Shown here in pieces: positions 26,541 through 39,500 of a stretch of 64,000 bases of DNA. The notes beneath the pieces were generated by a model. That model had not been told where the DNA came from, searched no databases, and saw only the letters and a program-made list of their open reading frames with translations. Source of the stretch: Nautilus pompilius (Eukaryota; Mollusca; Cephalopoda; Nautilida; Nautilidae); the NCBI GenBank assembly GCA_018389105.1, contig JACATO010001703.1, forward strand, positions 1 through 64,000, in the 5' to 3' direction. The position numbers and the translations under genes were made by a program. The number at the start of each line of letters is the position of its first letter. Position 1 is the first letter of the stretch.

Positions 26541-27350
26541 ACTGACGTCATATATATCTCTCCATCTCTCTCTATACCGACGTCATCTCTCTCTCCATCT
26601 CTCTCTCTCCCTGTACTGACGTCATCTCTCTCTCTGTGTACTGACGTCTATATATATCTCTCCATCTCTCTCTATACCGACGTCATCTCTCTCTCTGTGT
26701 ACTGACGTCATATATATCTCTCCATCTCTCTCTATACCGACGTCATCTCTCTCTCTATGTACTGACGTCATCTCTCTCTATACCGACGTCATCTCTCTCC
26801 ATCTCTCTCTCCCTGTACTGACGTCATATATATATATATATATCTCTCCATCTCTCTCTATACCGACGTCATCTCTCTCTCTCCCTGTACTGACGTCATC
26901 TCTCTCTGTGTACTGACGTCATATATATATATCTCTCCATCTCTCTCTATACCGACGTCATCTCTCTATGTACTGACGTCATCTCTCTCCATCTCTCTCT
27001 CCCTGTACTGACGTCATCTCTCTCTCTCTGTGTACTGACGTCATATATATCTCTCCATCTCTCTCTATACTGACGTCATCTCTCTCTCTCCCTGTACTGA
27101 CGTCATATATATCTCTCCATCTCTCTCTATACCGACGTCATCTCTTTATGTACTGACGTCATCTCTCTCTCTATACCGACGTCATCTCTCTCCATCTCTC
27201 TCTCCCTGTACTGACGTCATCTCTCTCTCTGTGTACTGACGTCATATATATATCTCTCCATCTCTCTCTATACCGACGTCATCTCTCTCTCTGTACTGAC
27301 GTCATATCTATCTCTCCATCTCTCTCTCATCTATCTATCTATCTATCTCT
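26490..27350. repeat. CRE-bearing (CT)n array, about 26 GACGTC cores
   Basis: CT tracts and short TATATAT blocks are separated by two junction types. Type A reads TGTACTGACGTCAT (about 16 perfect TGACGTCA octamers plus one TGACGTCT variant). Type B reads TATACCGACGTCAT (about nine CGACGTCA). The types often alternate, so the higher-order unit is A, TATATATCTCTCCATCTCTC, B, CT-run. Cores are spaced roughly 20-60 bp apart. TGACGTCA is the consensus cAMP response element bound by CREB/ATF dimers and is self-complementary. It ends in (CATCTAT)n-like sequence at about 27,328-27,348. Whether any site is bound is unknown. Confidence 0.95.
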
Positions 27351-27519
27351 CACTCCCCACCACCGCCGCCTCCCAGCTTTACATCAACTCTTTCTGTTAG
27401 CCGATTCCAGGTGGAATGGAAAAATTAAGGTAGATGAAGAAAAATTGTTTTTTAAAAAAAATTCAGTTGATGATACGTCAAAATAAATCTTGTATTTACA
27501 GAATCACTATGCAAAGCCT

Positions 27520-27690
27520 ATAACATTACGACATTTACTTGACGTTCTGATAAAAATAGACTTTACATGACATTTACTGATGAGGAGGATGAGCTTTTCC
27601 TGACATTTTCTTTTATTGATAAAGGTAAAATTTATATGGCATTTACATTTATTGATAAAGCTGAGTTTAAGTGACATTTATTGTCACGTA
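27520..27690. repeat. Degenerate short tandem repeat, unit about 38-42 bp
   Basis: Four loose copies of a module built from TGACATTTA-like then TTTATTGATAAAG-like sequence, at about 27,530, 27,568, 27,606 and 27,645 onward. Copies are strongly diverged. It is similar in character to the 47-bp satellite at 20 kb but has a different consensus. Confidence 0.45.
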
Positions 27691-28439
27691 AGAAAATCTT
27701 TTATTTGTTCTGCAAAATATGGAATAAGACTGTTATTTTGGAGGATATATGAACAGTTGTAAATTTACAGTTGATATGCTAAGAATAGCAATTAAAATGC
27801 TGCTGTTGGAAATACACCGATTCTGGGGGCATTTTTACAGTGCGTGATAAATGTAGGCAATTTTTTGGTAACCGTTTCTCTTTAAGTATTTCTTCGATAA
27901 CGCTTGCAGCGTCATGTGACTAGCAGTCACAGCGCGCGCGTGGCTAACGACAACCGAAAACCGGCTCCAGACTCGCACGCAGCGGTGGCGCTGTATTTCT
28001 AGCCTCTGAAACTCTCCGGCGATTTTCACCGTGAAATCACGTCGCTAATTTGTAGTCTGTTCCTGATCGCTGTAAAGCTTTCACAAGGCTGCGAAGAATC
28101 GGTGTAGATAAACTAGGATAACTTTAAGGCCCATTGATTTTCGCATTTTCTTTTGTTTTAGTTTTAGATAAAAGCTCTTACATCGTAAACCTTATCATCG
28201 AGAAAATGTTCTGGAGAGTTAGATCACGTAACCCAGCGAGAACGATCGGGACCCTAACCAGATCTCCCCCCCACCACTGCCTGCCCGCTCGAGAAAATGC
28301 TTGTATAGAAACGCCCATTCCAGTCTGCTTTTAGTTTAAAAGGGAACTTTTGAGCAAAAAAAAGTAAAATTACAGCTAACTGAAATTCTCAAATCTTCTT
28401 CGATCACTCCTCTCCTAAGAGTGGGATGTGTTGCACCGT

Positions 28440-28778
28440 CATTACGCGCACTCTGGCCCAGTGCAGCCGTCCGTCTTCAGCAGTGGTTTATTCTTCCGAC
28501 TTTTCCCTGTCATAGGAGACTCGCCTCTGTCATGGCTATAGAGCGTCCCTCGCATTCGGTTCCTCTGCCTGAGTGCCTACACGGGCCACTCCCCAGCAGC
28601 AATGCCAGTAAAGTACCTCGCTCAAGGGTCACAATAATGTGGCAGCAGCGGGGACTGAACCCAGGGCCCTTAGGTCCTGCGCTCAAGGGTCACAACAATG
28701 TGGCAGCAGCGGGGACTGAACCCAGGCCCCTTAGGTCCTGAAGCCAGCACACTCACCACCGAGCCACATCGCCTGGCA
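28440..28778 (-). mobile_element. tRNA-headed SINE with internal 61-bp duplication
   Basis: On the minus strand the element starts with a tRNA-like head at about 28,778. It has an A-box-like TGGCTCGGTGGTGAGTG and a B-box GGGTTCAGTCCCC (28,723-28,711), as in RNA polymerase III internal promoters. The 61-bp segment 28,680-28,740, holding the B box, is duplicated next to it at 28,619-28,679 with two or three differences. The body continues leftwards through unfamiliar sequence to roughly 28,440, where the end is uncertain. The head does not fold as an intact tRNA as far as I can judge, so a tRNA gene is unlikely. Confidence 0.6.
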
Positions 28779-28789
28779 AATCCACAAAT

Positions 28790-31700
28790 GAATTCTTCGG
28801 TGTTTTCCATTACCATCTGTGAAGCCGCTCGGCTGACTGGGAGGGGGGGGGAGATAACTGAAGTAAAACAGGAGTCTGGCTACTACAACATGGAGGAGGA
28901 AAGAAATATTCTAGTTTCATCTCTAGTTAGACAGTTTCTTTCTTTCCCCTCCGTCATAAGCCACCTTTTCCGAAAACGGTCTGAGACAGATCGGTGCCAA
29001 ACAACTGGCTAAAAAATCACTGGTTATTAAACCATATTTTCTGAAGGTTTATCTCCTTTACAGCGGATGGAATGCCCCCTTTAAAAAGAAACTATAATAA
29101 CTAATAAACCAAAGCTTTTGAAGTATTTTTTTAGAATCGTAAAATGGGTTTTCTCTCATAAATCTGACACTTTTAAAAGTTTGCGGGGGAAAATAGCGTT
29201 AATCGACAGCAAATAGTTTCATTGCCTGATTTCTTTCATACTTGTGTTGGTATAGAAAAACAAAGGGTGAAGTTTCGCATTATTGTTTCTGCTCTTGGAT
29301 ATAATCTCCCCATCTTTCTCTAATTTCTACTCTTCTCCAGAAATCTGCGAGCCGTGAGCGCTTTGAGCGAGAAGAAAGATATTGAGCTACTGGGGCCTTA
29401 AACCTTTGCAAGCATATCTATTTTTAATAATAATAATAATAATAATAATTTATTAATCTCCGTCTTCTTCTCTTCCGGCCAATGAAAAGGTCAGTCACGT
29501 AAACGCTGATTATTGATTAAAATCTCTCCTCAAAACAGGGGAAAAAAGTGGGATTTGTTCTTATTTACTTTCGGGAAGCAAAGTTATTAAATCTGTCTGG
29601 TCCCGAAGGCCTGGCTTATTGTGGTTATGAAGTTCCGCGAGTCCAATATAAGCCGAAAGGCCGGCTAATTGTTTCAGGGCGATCGCTCAGAAGAGTCGTC
29701 CCTCCAGTGGGTACCGGTTAATCTAGTCCTGGTAAAACTCCACGTTAAGAAATTGTTCTCATTTTGGCGTTTATTGTCATTTTAACAACCGTACGACATA
29801 TTGTTTCGTTGTTTGTTTGTTGTTGATTTAAAATCTAATGAAAGTGTGTGACAAGCTTCGGTAATTAAAGTCGTAGGACTAACTTAATCTAGAATTCTCC
29901 CGTAGTCATGGTTTCTTGTGCGCGCGCGTGTAGTTCAGATGTTCTTAGATGTTTGCCGTTTTATCCGAAGCCGGTTGGAAGGACGATCGGTCCAATTTCT
30001 CGAAGCACCTGTGTCTTGTACACTTTGGTGGCCGAACTGTGGGAGTTCTCTTCTGTGCTTAACGAACGCGCAGCTCGGTAATTTCTTGGTTTTTACTTCA
30101 CGAATCAGTAACCGAAATATTGGTAGAAAGAAGTCTAAATACGAAAAAAAAAGGGGGGGTAATTCTGCAAAAGATGATGTCAACTCACTTTCAATGTAAG
30201 CGCCACCTGAGCGATTCTCGGAACTTTTCCACGGTAAACGTCTGCGCAACTTCCTTTGTTACGTCACGTGTCCCTTATCTGACCTCATCCGCGCCATGCA
30301 CCTCACCCCATTCCCATGTCTTCGAAAACAAACATTCTTAGCAAAGATTTGCTTTTAAGATATATTCTAAATGACTTCCACTGTGTTTCCAATTGTTCGA
30401 TTTTTTTTTTTTTTAAATAAAAGGGTGTTATTTTGGTTGCTCCACCATTATCTGTTTTGGACAGTGTAGGGAAAATCAGAACCTACTTCGACACGGTTTT
30501 TATGGGTTTTTCCTAAAATGATGCCAGCGTCTGTGATCCAAAGAAGAAGTTAGTGACGAGGGAAAATCCGATACAATGAAAGCCATGGATGTCTTTTGAA
30601 GTTTTGGCGATGTATCACGTAGAACTCGTGCACGAGAGATGTGATCACGAGGAGATACGATAAAATAAATAAAAGGTTGTAAAGTGTAAATAAATGCATT
30701 TAAAATGTATCTCTTTAAATCCAATTAGGAAAATCATTCTGGTACAATTCCTGTTAACTGTTATAACTGATTATTGATTTAAAAGCAATTGTTCGAGTTT
30801 ACACGACGCCCCCCACCCGACAAGTTCGCGAACCCGCTAATTTTCTGCACTCAACAGAGTTCATCTAGGTAAAACTTCGCACTTTTCAGGAACCGCGTCG
30901 TATAGCGAGGTCTGTTAAACTAACGACTGTTCACGATCAGTTTTTTTTCCTCTCTGGGAAAACAAGAACAGATGCATCGCACGCAAACAATGGGATAATA
31001 CGAGCTCACTGTCTATCTAGCTATCTATTCCCTCCACACACACACCCACCAACCCACGTTTTGTGTCGGAATCGGTAGCAACTCCTATATTGTGCGGTTC
31101 CAGGAATTTTTGCCGCAACTCGGTCTTGAATCAACAATTCCCCGAAGACCTTATTACTGCGCCGGCTTCTCAACGGAGGTGATGGTGCCACGTACGCAGC
31201 AAAACGAGGTTAAGTATGTGTCTGCTGGGTAATGCTAAGCCCACGTGGAGATAGAATTCTAAGGCTCAGAGATCTCAGATCAAGGATAACGCCGCTAAAG
31301 AACTGTAAAACGATCGGCGGTCGGTAATCGCCTGTAGACTGAGTAAAACGATATTTTCGAGCACATTGGCTATCCACTTATCTGTATTTCGAATGCCGCC
31401 AATAAAAGATAAGACGGCGTTCAACGACTAAGAAACATGGTTCTTGGAAAGTCTGTGGCATGAATAAAGTCTGTATCTATCTACTTACTCTTAGAATAAT
31501 AAGGGAGAAGAAAAAAGGATGAACAATGTTTCATTTTCTGACTGATAGGTGTATTAATGAACATATAAATACCTGAGAGCTGAAGAATATTCATCAAGAC
31601 GCACAGATTCTAGCGCTGGGGCAACACTAAATAATACATAAGAAAGCGGATCTGGTAAAATACAACTCTGGAGAGGAAATTTAACAAGCGACGAGTAAAA

Positions 31701-32824
31701 GGAACCTTGTTAACAGAAGTTAATAGCAACATGATGTACCTATTTTGTACTAATCTAATTTCTAGTGATGTCATATCGCAATAAACGCCATTCAGATGCG
31801 AATTACCTGTTCTTAGTAATGCGTAACAATAATTAATTTTCTGTCTTACCTAGCATTGTCTGCAACATCTGCTATCGAAATCATATCTTACAGACGACGA
31901 GAACTATTTCTCTGATTAGTATTTCATGTATGCACGCACTTTACATCTGTTTTTCCATCAGTGAATTTTTTAAAGATTTACCTGAAGTCCTAAAAGTAAA
32001 ACAGAATAAACGAGATCTAAGATGCACTCCATACCACCACTTTATCTTCTAAAGTTGGTTACGATGAGTCCTTTGCGTGCTATAGATATTTCAAAATATC
32101 TACGTCACTTTTTGGGTCGCAATGATCGAACTTTTATACCTGTGAAAAATATTTTTTTGTTATATTATAGACCGATTTAATAAGAAAAATGATACTTTAT
32201 TCTGTAAATGCATTATATCATGTATAAAACAAAGTATACTGAGGTAAATGTTTCGTGTTTGGGTGTTTGTTTATAAAAACCTGAAAGATCTATTAGCTTT
32301 AACTTTGAGGAATAAAATCAAAAAGATGAGGGGAATACTTAAAGGATGCAGGAGTCAAGAGAGTTTCTGGAGCGATGGTTATCGAACAGACACCTTTCCG
32401 TTTTCTGCGAGATCTCATGCAACGAAAAACTTACCTTTTAAAACAAAAAGACAACAAATTGGCTACGTTTCAAACAGATTTCGTTTTCCTTCACATGTTT
32501 TCCATAATTTCTTATATATATATTGTCAATCTGTCATCTTAACGCACCGCCAGGCCTTCTTCTCCACACTCTATCACCAAAGAGTTCATCATAAGCATCC
32601 GGTTTGCTGAACCGGGTTCTAAATCTCTCACCATACTTAGCTATTTGACACGGAAATCAATAGCCGCTTTAAGAGAGCGGGAAAAAATCTGAAAAAAGCA
32701 GCTTGAGCAGGTTTAGTCAGGTCACAGGGTAGATGAGAAGTCTGGCCGTCATTTAAAAGGAGTTTCGAGTGTAAGTGTGATCTACTTTACGGAGGCTGCT
32801 ATCGTAACTAGGAAAAAAGAACAA
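28790..32824. other. Gene-free stretch, nothing recognised
   Basis: Many open frames of 60-120 codons but no domain. Short (AAT)n at 29,427-29,452. Several AATAAA hexamers occur, as expected by chance in AT-rich DNA. Confidence 0.4.
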
Positions 32825-33200
32825 AAGGGGATGAGAGCGAGAGCTAGAGAGAGCGAGGCCCCTAAAGGGAGGAAGGAAAAGAGAGAGCGCTTCTCTCTCT
32901 CCCCCGAGATCCTCTAGCTCTCTCTCGAGCTCTAGAGAGAGAGAGACGATCTGCTCTCTCGAGAGCTCTCTCGTCTCATCTCTCGAGACTCTCGAAGAGA
33001 AAGCCATAAGAGAAGGGAGATGGGGATGAAGGAAAGTCTCCTCTCTCTCCAGATAAGAATCTCTCTAGCTCGAAAGATCTCTCTCTCTCTCTCTCTCTCG
33101 AGACTAGCTCTCGAGGATCGAGAGAGAGAGCCTCTCTGAGATTAGATGCAAAACGAGAGGGAGGAAGGATCTCTCTCTCGAGAAGAGCTCGAGATCGGCC
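32825..33200. repeat. GA/CT palindromic patchwork
   Basis: Short GA and CT runs face each other across CGAG/CTCGAG/GAGCTC centres (for example about 32,918-32,945 and 32,955-32,975), so single strands could form several GA:CT hairpins. Strand polarity switches many times within 350 bp, unlike the one-strand arrays nearby. Confidence 0.7.
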
Positions 33201-33230
33201 ACCTCTTCTGTGTAATTGTCAGAGATTCTC

Positions 33231-33234
<4 letters not shown>

Positions 33235-33294
<60 letters not shown>

Positions 33295-33317
33295 TCTCTT
33301 CTCTCTCTCTATCCCAT

Positions 33318-33371
<54 letters not shown>

Positions 33372-33404
33372 CTTCCCCCCTCTCTGTATTAATGTCATCT
33401 CTCT

Positions 33405-33485
<81 letters not shown>

Positions 33486-33512
33486 CCTCTCTGTATTAAT
33501 GTTCATCTCTCT

Positions 33513-33555
<43 letters not shown>
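33235..33555. repeat. (CT)n array with two decayed CRE-type junctions
   Basis: Long nearly pure CT tracts. The junctions GTATTAATGTCAT (about 33,387) and GTATTAATGTTCAT (about 33,492) match the GTACTGACGTCAT junctions at 26.5 kb, with C replaced by T and G by A at the central positions. Confidence 0.9.
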
Positions 33556-33559
<4 letters not shown>

Positions 33560-35557
33560 TTTAGTCGCCATAGACCATAGACGAAATTAGGTTGACCGAA
33601 ATCATTTAAAACGAACAAATCACGTTTTCTTTTTTTAAAAAAAAAATTGTTTCTCTTCTTTTGGAATAATTTATTAATGTTGACAGGATTTAGTTTTATT
33701 ATGAAAAAAGGAAAGAAATTCGGAGGAGGTGAAAGTATGGCAACAAAATCTGATAATGTGGCCAAGTGTATCCCGCACGCGGTACATAAATCAGACCGGC
33801 CGCGTCACCGTCGGGGAAGTGCGCGGACAGAAAGAGAGAAGAAGGAAAACTTGGGAAATAATCGCATGTTTACATCTGTTTTAAAGAAAAAATAAAACGG
33901 TCAAATATCCTTTCACTGACGTAGCTGTTGTGTTTTTTTTATTTTGTGTTCATATTTTCGTTATATCTTCTAAACTGTAATCCCTTTTTTAAAGCAATAC
34001 TTTGTTTTTTAAGAAAGAAAGTTTCTTAAAGATGAACTGCGCAGTAAATTATGCACAAATATCTTAAAATTGTACAAATTTGTTGACAACATCGCCAGGA
34101 TGACTTCTACGTTAAGGTTGTTGTCGTCGTCGTCGTTGACGCCAAGAAAATGTCATAACACGGATTTTGTTTGTTACTTTTTGTACAAAGAAATCCGAAA
34201 AATCGCACAGTTAATAGGAACAACTCGAACTGGTAACTTCCGAGTTGCCTACAATATTTTTTTTAAAAATGCTTTCTGTCATATTTTTGTTTCCAAATCG
34301 CCCGGTGCATTAAATCTCAAAAACAGATACTTTACTACAATTTTTACAATTATTTCTGGATGCCAAGGTCTAAAACAATTCCGAATCTATCATTATATGA
34401 TCGAGATTTATATTAAAATTGTTTGCTTTTTTTTAAATATATAGATTAGTCTTTTGTTTCTTTTAATTTAGTTCGGTGAAAAGTTTTCTTTCAATGTCCG
34501 AAAGGCTGCGCGACTCCTCCAGCCACAGGAAGTCGCAGGTTTTGCCAACGGTAGAATCACTTTGACACTGTTACCTGGTATAAGAAACTCCTATCTTTGA
34601 TACTGTTGCCCAGTATAAGAAAAACCCCTATTTAACATCAACAACGGGATGCACTAAATGCATCTCAGTTACGAAAACTAGTGTCTAGAAAACGCTACCT
34701 CCGTGCTAGAGGAAAGTCTTCAAGAAGAGAAGAAAACATCACATCCTGTAGACGTATATATTTTCATTGTTTTCTTTAAAGATTTGTATAGTTCTGTAAA
34801 TCTTCTCGATTGTAGTTTGTCAACGTTCTGCATTTTCCACTTGTGGCTTCATAAGAAGAATGAAACAAAACAGTTTCAGCTGAAGAATTACTAGAATACA
34901 ATAACTAGAGGCCTTCGTCCAACAAGACGTTTATCCATTCAGATTTGCGTACAAGATGCATTGCATCTGGTTTTTATATTATAATTTCTATGGGTTTTCG
35001 CTTCTTTTTTGTTTTTGTACCGTATCGCGACTTTTCCCCCCAGGTACTGCAGTTTCCTCTCGACTTGGTTCACCTTTGACTTTCCTCGTAATCTCTCTGT
35101 TTGACTTCTTGCTTCGATACTCAATTTTCTAAGGATTCGCTTTTCTTTTTTGCAGGTTTCTCGGAATAGTTCTGTTTCTATTTTTCTCTTCTTGTTGTTG
35201 TTGTTGTTGTTGTTGCCCTGATCTTGTCACATTTCCTTCGGGCACATCAGCAGCAGAGGTAAAACGGTTCACCGCTGACGTCAGGAAAGGTAAAAAGCCG
35301 CCAAGGTAGCGCGAAGAGGCAGCCCCAGTCTCCCCAGCCAATAAATACCCTGACTTAAAAAAAAAAGTCAACCTCGTTCTCACGACAGAAGATCTTGAAA
35401 ATAAAACTGCAGACATTTAATCGGCGGTTTTTACTTTTCGCTTAACTCTTTCACATTCCACCAGTCCTCACTCTGCGATCTCTGCTGTCTTTTATCCTCT
35501 ACTTGTTTGTCCCGTTCTTTTAATGATTGTTCACGAGTACCAGGCTGCGGTCTGATC

Positions 35558-35598
35558 TATAAATATGGGGCTGCCCAGCTGTTTAGCATTCAGCTTTA
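35558..35598 (+). promoter_or_regulatory. Candidate core promoter, TATA box plus initiator
   Basis: TATAAATA at 35,558-35,565 is followed 34 bp later by a TTCAGCTT initiator-like site (A at 35,592). This is close to the usual 30-33 bp TATA-to-start distance in animals. The short ORF and donor just downstream make the site more interesting than either motif alone, but TATAAATA is common in AT-rich DNA. Confidence 0.25.
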
Positions 35599-35637
35599 AT
35601 GGCTACCCCCCCTCCCTCGTGGCAAGAGGCAAAGTGG
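35599..35637 (+). CDS. Candidate 13-codon first coding exon
   Basis: ATG at 35,599, seven bases after the putative initiator A, opens MATPPPSWQEAKW. It then meets G|GTGAGT at 35,637/35,638, a strong donor in phase 0. The Kozak context is weak at -3 (T) but has G at +4. No downstream exon was recognised, so the gene, if real, is unidentified. This rests only on the arrangement TATA, initiator, ATG, donor within 86 bp. Confidence 0.2.
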
Positions 35638-36175
35638 GTGAGTAAACGATACATCCCGCTATCGGTTTTATTCATTCACGAGATAAAAACAAAATCTACT
35701 CCGTGATATAATCTTTTACGTTACACGAACCAATCCGCAAGAAGTTGTGTTTTTTATATTATTATTATTTTGCCTTTTGCCAATATAAATACATTCCCCC
35801 CCCCTCTCCCACACGGGGCCGCTCACGTCTTCCCCATTACTACCTATGACGTTATCTTGTGCATCAGCGGCCTTTGCTTGACATTGGACACCCCGCCAGT
35901 TTGGATTGTCTGTACCCTATACCAGCGATCTGAGTCAGAAGTGGCTGCGTGATTATTTGAACAAAGAAAAAAAAAAAGATTCATGAATGGCGGTTGGGTG
36001 TCTGTTTTTCTTTCCGCCTAATGATAAAAAGTTAAAATTTAAAAAAAAACAGAGAAGAAACAAATTGTGTTCGGAATAGCTTTTGACAGCAACCATATTG
36101 CATAACAAGCCAGAAGGCATGAGCAGATGTTTGGATGATGTTAGATATAACGGAGAAAGTAAGAGACCAATGATT

Positions 36176-36545
36176 CTCTCTCTCTCTCTCCATACTGACG
36201 TCATATCTCCTTCTCCATCTCTCTCTCTGTACTGACGTCATATCTCTCTCTGTAATGATGTCATCTCACCCCTCTCTTTCCATACTGACGTCATATCTCT
36301 CTCTCTCCCTCCCTCTCTCCTTCTCCATCTCTCTCTGTACTGACGTCATATCTCTCTCTCTTTCCCCCTCTCCCTCTGTACTGACGTCATATCTCTCTCT
36401 CTTCCCCCTCTCCCTCTCCATCTCTCTCTGTACTGACGTCATATCTCTCTCTGTACTGATGTCATCTCCCCCCTCTCTCTCTCTCTCTCTCTCTCCGTCT
36501 CCCCTCTCTCCCCCACATCTCTTTCTCGCTCCCCCGCTTCTCTCA
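36176..36545. repeat. CRE-bearing (CT)n array
   Basis: CT and CCCT runs are punctuated by TACTGACGTCATATCTC junctions at about 36,196, 36,232, 36,284, 36,337, 36,379 and 36,431, plus two TGATGTCAT variants (about 36,255 and 36,460). Only type-A junctions are present. Same family and orientation as the 26.5-kb array. Confidence 0.92.
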
Positions 36546-39500
36546 GTACATTCGTTTTTACGAGTTATAAAATGTAATTTCTCGGTCGTGCTACTTCATA
36601 TATATTAACTTGCGTTGCATGTGGCACCACTCAGTAATTAGTTGAGTGATCTCCTGTCTTTGGAAATTTACCTCAACAACATTCGCATACACTTATCTTA
36701 TACTTCAATGCACAAACTGTTATAATAACATCGTGATTTCTTCTCCCCTTTTTTTAAAATCTTTTTTTGTTTTGGTAAATATGAAAACAGATTTATGGAA
36801 TAAGGCTGTTTTATTTTAGATCTTTACAAAAGTACTTTTTAATAGTCGTAACGAATTAGCGTCCATGTTTCCGGTTTAAAAAGAAATTGAAATATTTTAA
36901 TATTATCTAAGATAACGGTAATCTATATAAAGAAAAGAGAGAAATTTGTTCTTGGATTTACTATCACCTCTTTATTACATTTAATAATAGAACTAACTCA
37001 GTCATATAGGTTTTGGAGATGTTTCCCAGCTGCCATCATCAGTGTTTTGTTTTTAAAAGCTAAATTAGTAGCGTTCATTCTCAGCAGCATTTTTTATTAT
37101 ATTTGGATTGTATACAAGTAGCCTGAGTTGGTCCTGAAGCTGCCTGCTGCTGGATGCTAAGACGTGGTGTAGATGGTTTATATACTTTATATTGCCACCA
37201 AATTCGCTTTCCTTCAGTTTTATTATAAAACAAATTCAAAATGAAAAAAAACAAACAAAAAAAGTTTGTTTCTAATCGATCTGATCGATCTGCCGAATGT
37301 ATCACTCGTATGTATTTGTACGTCACAAATAACACGTGACTTACGTCCCGCGAGATCAACGACGAGTTAAATGGTTGTTCATCGTCTTCCTTGTTAGGAA
37401 ATTACAATATCCGAAAGAAAATAGTTACTGACTTACAGATTTATCAAAACTCTACGATGCACTGCGTTGGTTGGTAACTCTTTCGATGTGAAGAAAAAAA
37501 GGTACATTTATTGCTGTTTATTATGCCAGCTCCTGACAGAAGTACACTTGGATTAATGCTAGAAACCTAAGCGTACTTATCTTGATGAGGAGGCAGGTCT
37601 GCAAGTAATATTTAAAAAAGCAGCCTTATGTGTAGAAAAAACAATGTTGTGTGCGTGAAGGTACAATCCTTTTTGTAGCATAGAAAATATTACTCTTTCA
37701 ACCAGGTTATATAAGCACTCAGCGTACAGAGATTAAACCCTTATCTATATCTTTTTTCAGTCCTTTTTCAGATGCACTGATATTTAATTGCTGATGTGCA
37801 AATTAACAACGGTGTTTCAAGGTCGCGGTGCCAACAAACCATTAGTTGGAGAGCAGAGAACAAGAACTTGGAAGCATCACTGGTGACGAGAGGACCTGTC
37901 TTCAGTCTGACACTTGCCGAAGTTCTTGAGCTTTGTCCTTTTGTTAAGTCGTTGGTTCGAGTTGCCTTCATTAGCTTTTCAGGTGAGAGAGGGGGACATT
38001 TAAACGTTCGACCAATCGAGATTTCCGAGCGCGCGACTGGTTTTTCGTAATTGCGTTTATCCAACTTATATATGCAGCAATATTCCATTCAAATATATCT
38101 GCGACGTGAGAAAGAAAGAAACATGAAAGATGTTCAGGATGACATTTGTGTTGATCGTTTCGATGTCGCTAAACGCTGTTCCGATATATAAAGTCTGCTC
38201 TCCAAGTTTCAGATCATTTGCACAAATTTGGAAGGTAATGTAGCGGAGAGTTCCGGGTAATTGGCAATCACCTCCTGCCAAGAATTCATAAAGTGCAAAG
38301 AGTTTATTTCCCAGCAGATTATTTATGACAGATTATTATTTTTTTTTTTTTTTTTGCTAAATAAAAGGTATTAGGTGACAGGTCGGACAGAAAGAAAAAC
38401 CGTTACCAATATCAGAATAGAGTTTTAAAACCGACCGACTTTGCAGACAGTTAAGCTAATCGATTCTTTGGCCTAAAATCGTTATCCAAATTTCTATAAA
38501 CACGCACGGAAATCTTGGCTTATAAAATGAAATAGAAGCATCAAAGGAAAAGCATTTTTGAACTTTCGAGTAACGACAGCTATAGGAAAGTTTTCAAAGC
38601 GCCATTTATTGAACTAGCGAGGATGACGCTAGATGGAGCTCTTGGCTGTCTATCGCAGCAGTCGCTTTGGATTGGTTTCGCGGTATCGTAAACTATTCAC
38701 GTTTCTTGAAGAATACGTGTTAGGAAAATTTGGCATCAGGTAACTGATTACGCGCGGACTCTGGTAAATTCTCGAACTTTTATCCTTTTGATTTTAATGT
38801 ATACCTTAGTCTCGTGCTCGGGAAGGCAAAGCCGGATCACGAGATCGTCCGCTCAGGTTCCATTATCTTGTGACCTGAACCACTGTCGAACGGGTTTCGT
38901 TTTCACTCATTCGGTTTATCGTTGACCCCCCCGTATCGGGTATTTATTAATGTTTCTCTTTTCTTTTCGTATCTGAGCACAATAACAAGGGAAAGACTGA
39001 GAGGACCAGGCGACAAAGTTAAGGTCTGCGTTGATTGTCATCATAAATATTGTTCTGCTCTCCTCCCCCTTTTCCTTCCTACTAATCGCTCAAGAATTGG
39101 ATGATTCACAATTTAGGAGGAATAGCACATAACACAGTCATACACTAATGGCTCCACTGTTTTGCTTGGTCTTCTGATGAGACAAATCCCCTTAACGTCC
39201 GACTCCACGATTATCCGTTCTTCCACGCTATTGAGTAGCCACACTTCTCCAACGCCAGTTCTAATTTTAGAAACTCTAATTCTTTTCAATAAACTACAAT
39301 AAAAACTAATTAAAGTCATCTGTTACTTCGATTTTTACTTTCGACTTTTCTCTGTGTTTTAAAATATATATAAAACCAGAAATTAATCATTTTTGGAGTT
39401 TAAAGTTGCTAAAAGTTCGAATTATTTGTTTCGATGTCTTTAAGGAGAATGTGCGGTGTTTCTTGGTAGTAAGTTCTGTTAATTTTATTTGTTATTTGAC

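Noticed and set aside
26490-27350. CRISPR-like spacing of a conserved palindrome
   Set aside because: Spacers are themselves CT/TA simple repeats of varying length, and the DNA is animal nuclear. It is a microsatellite family.
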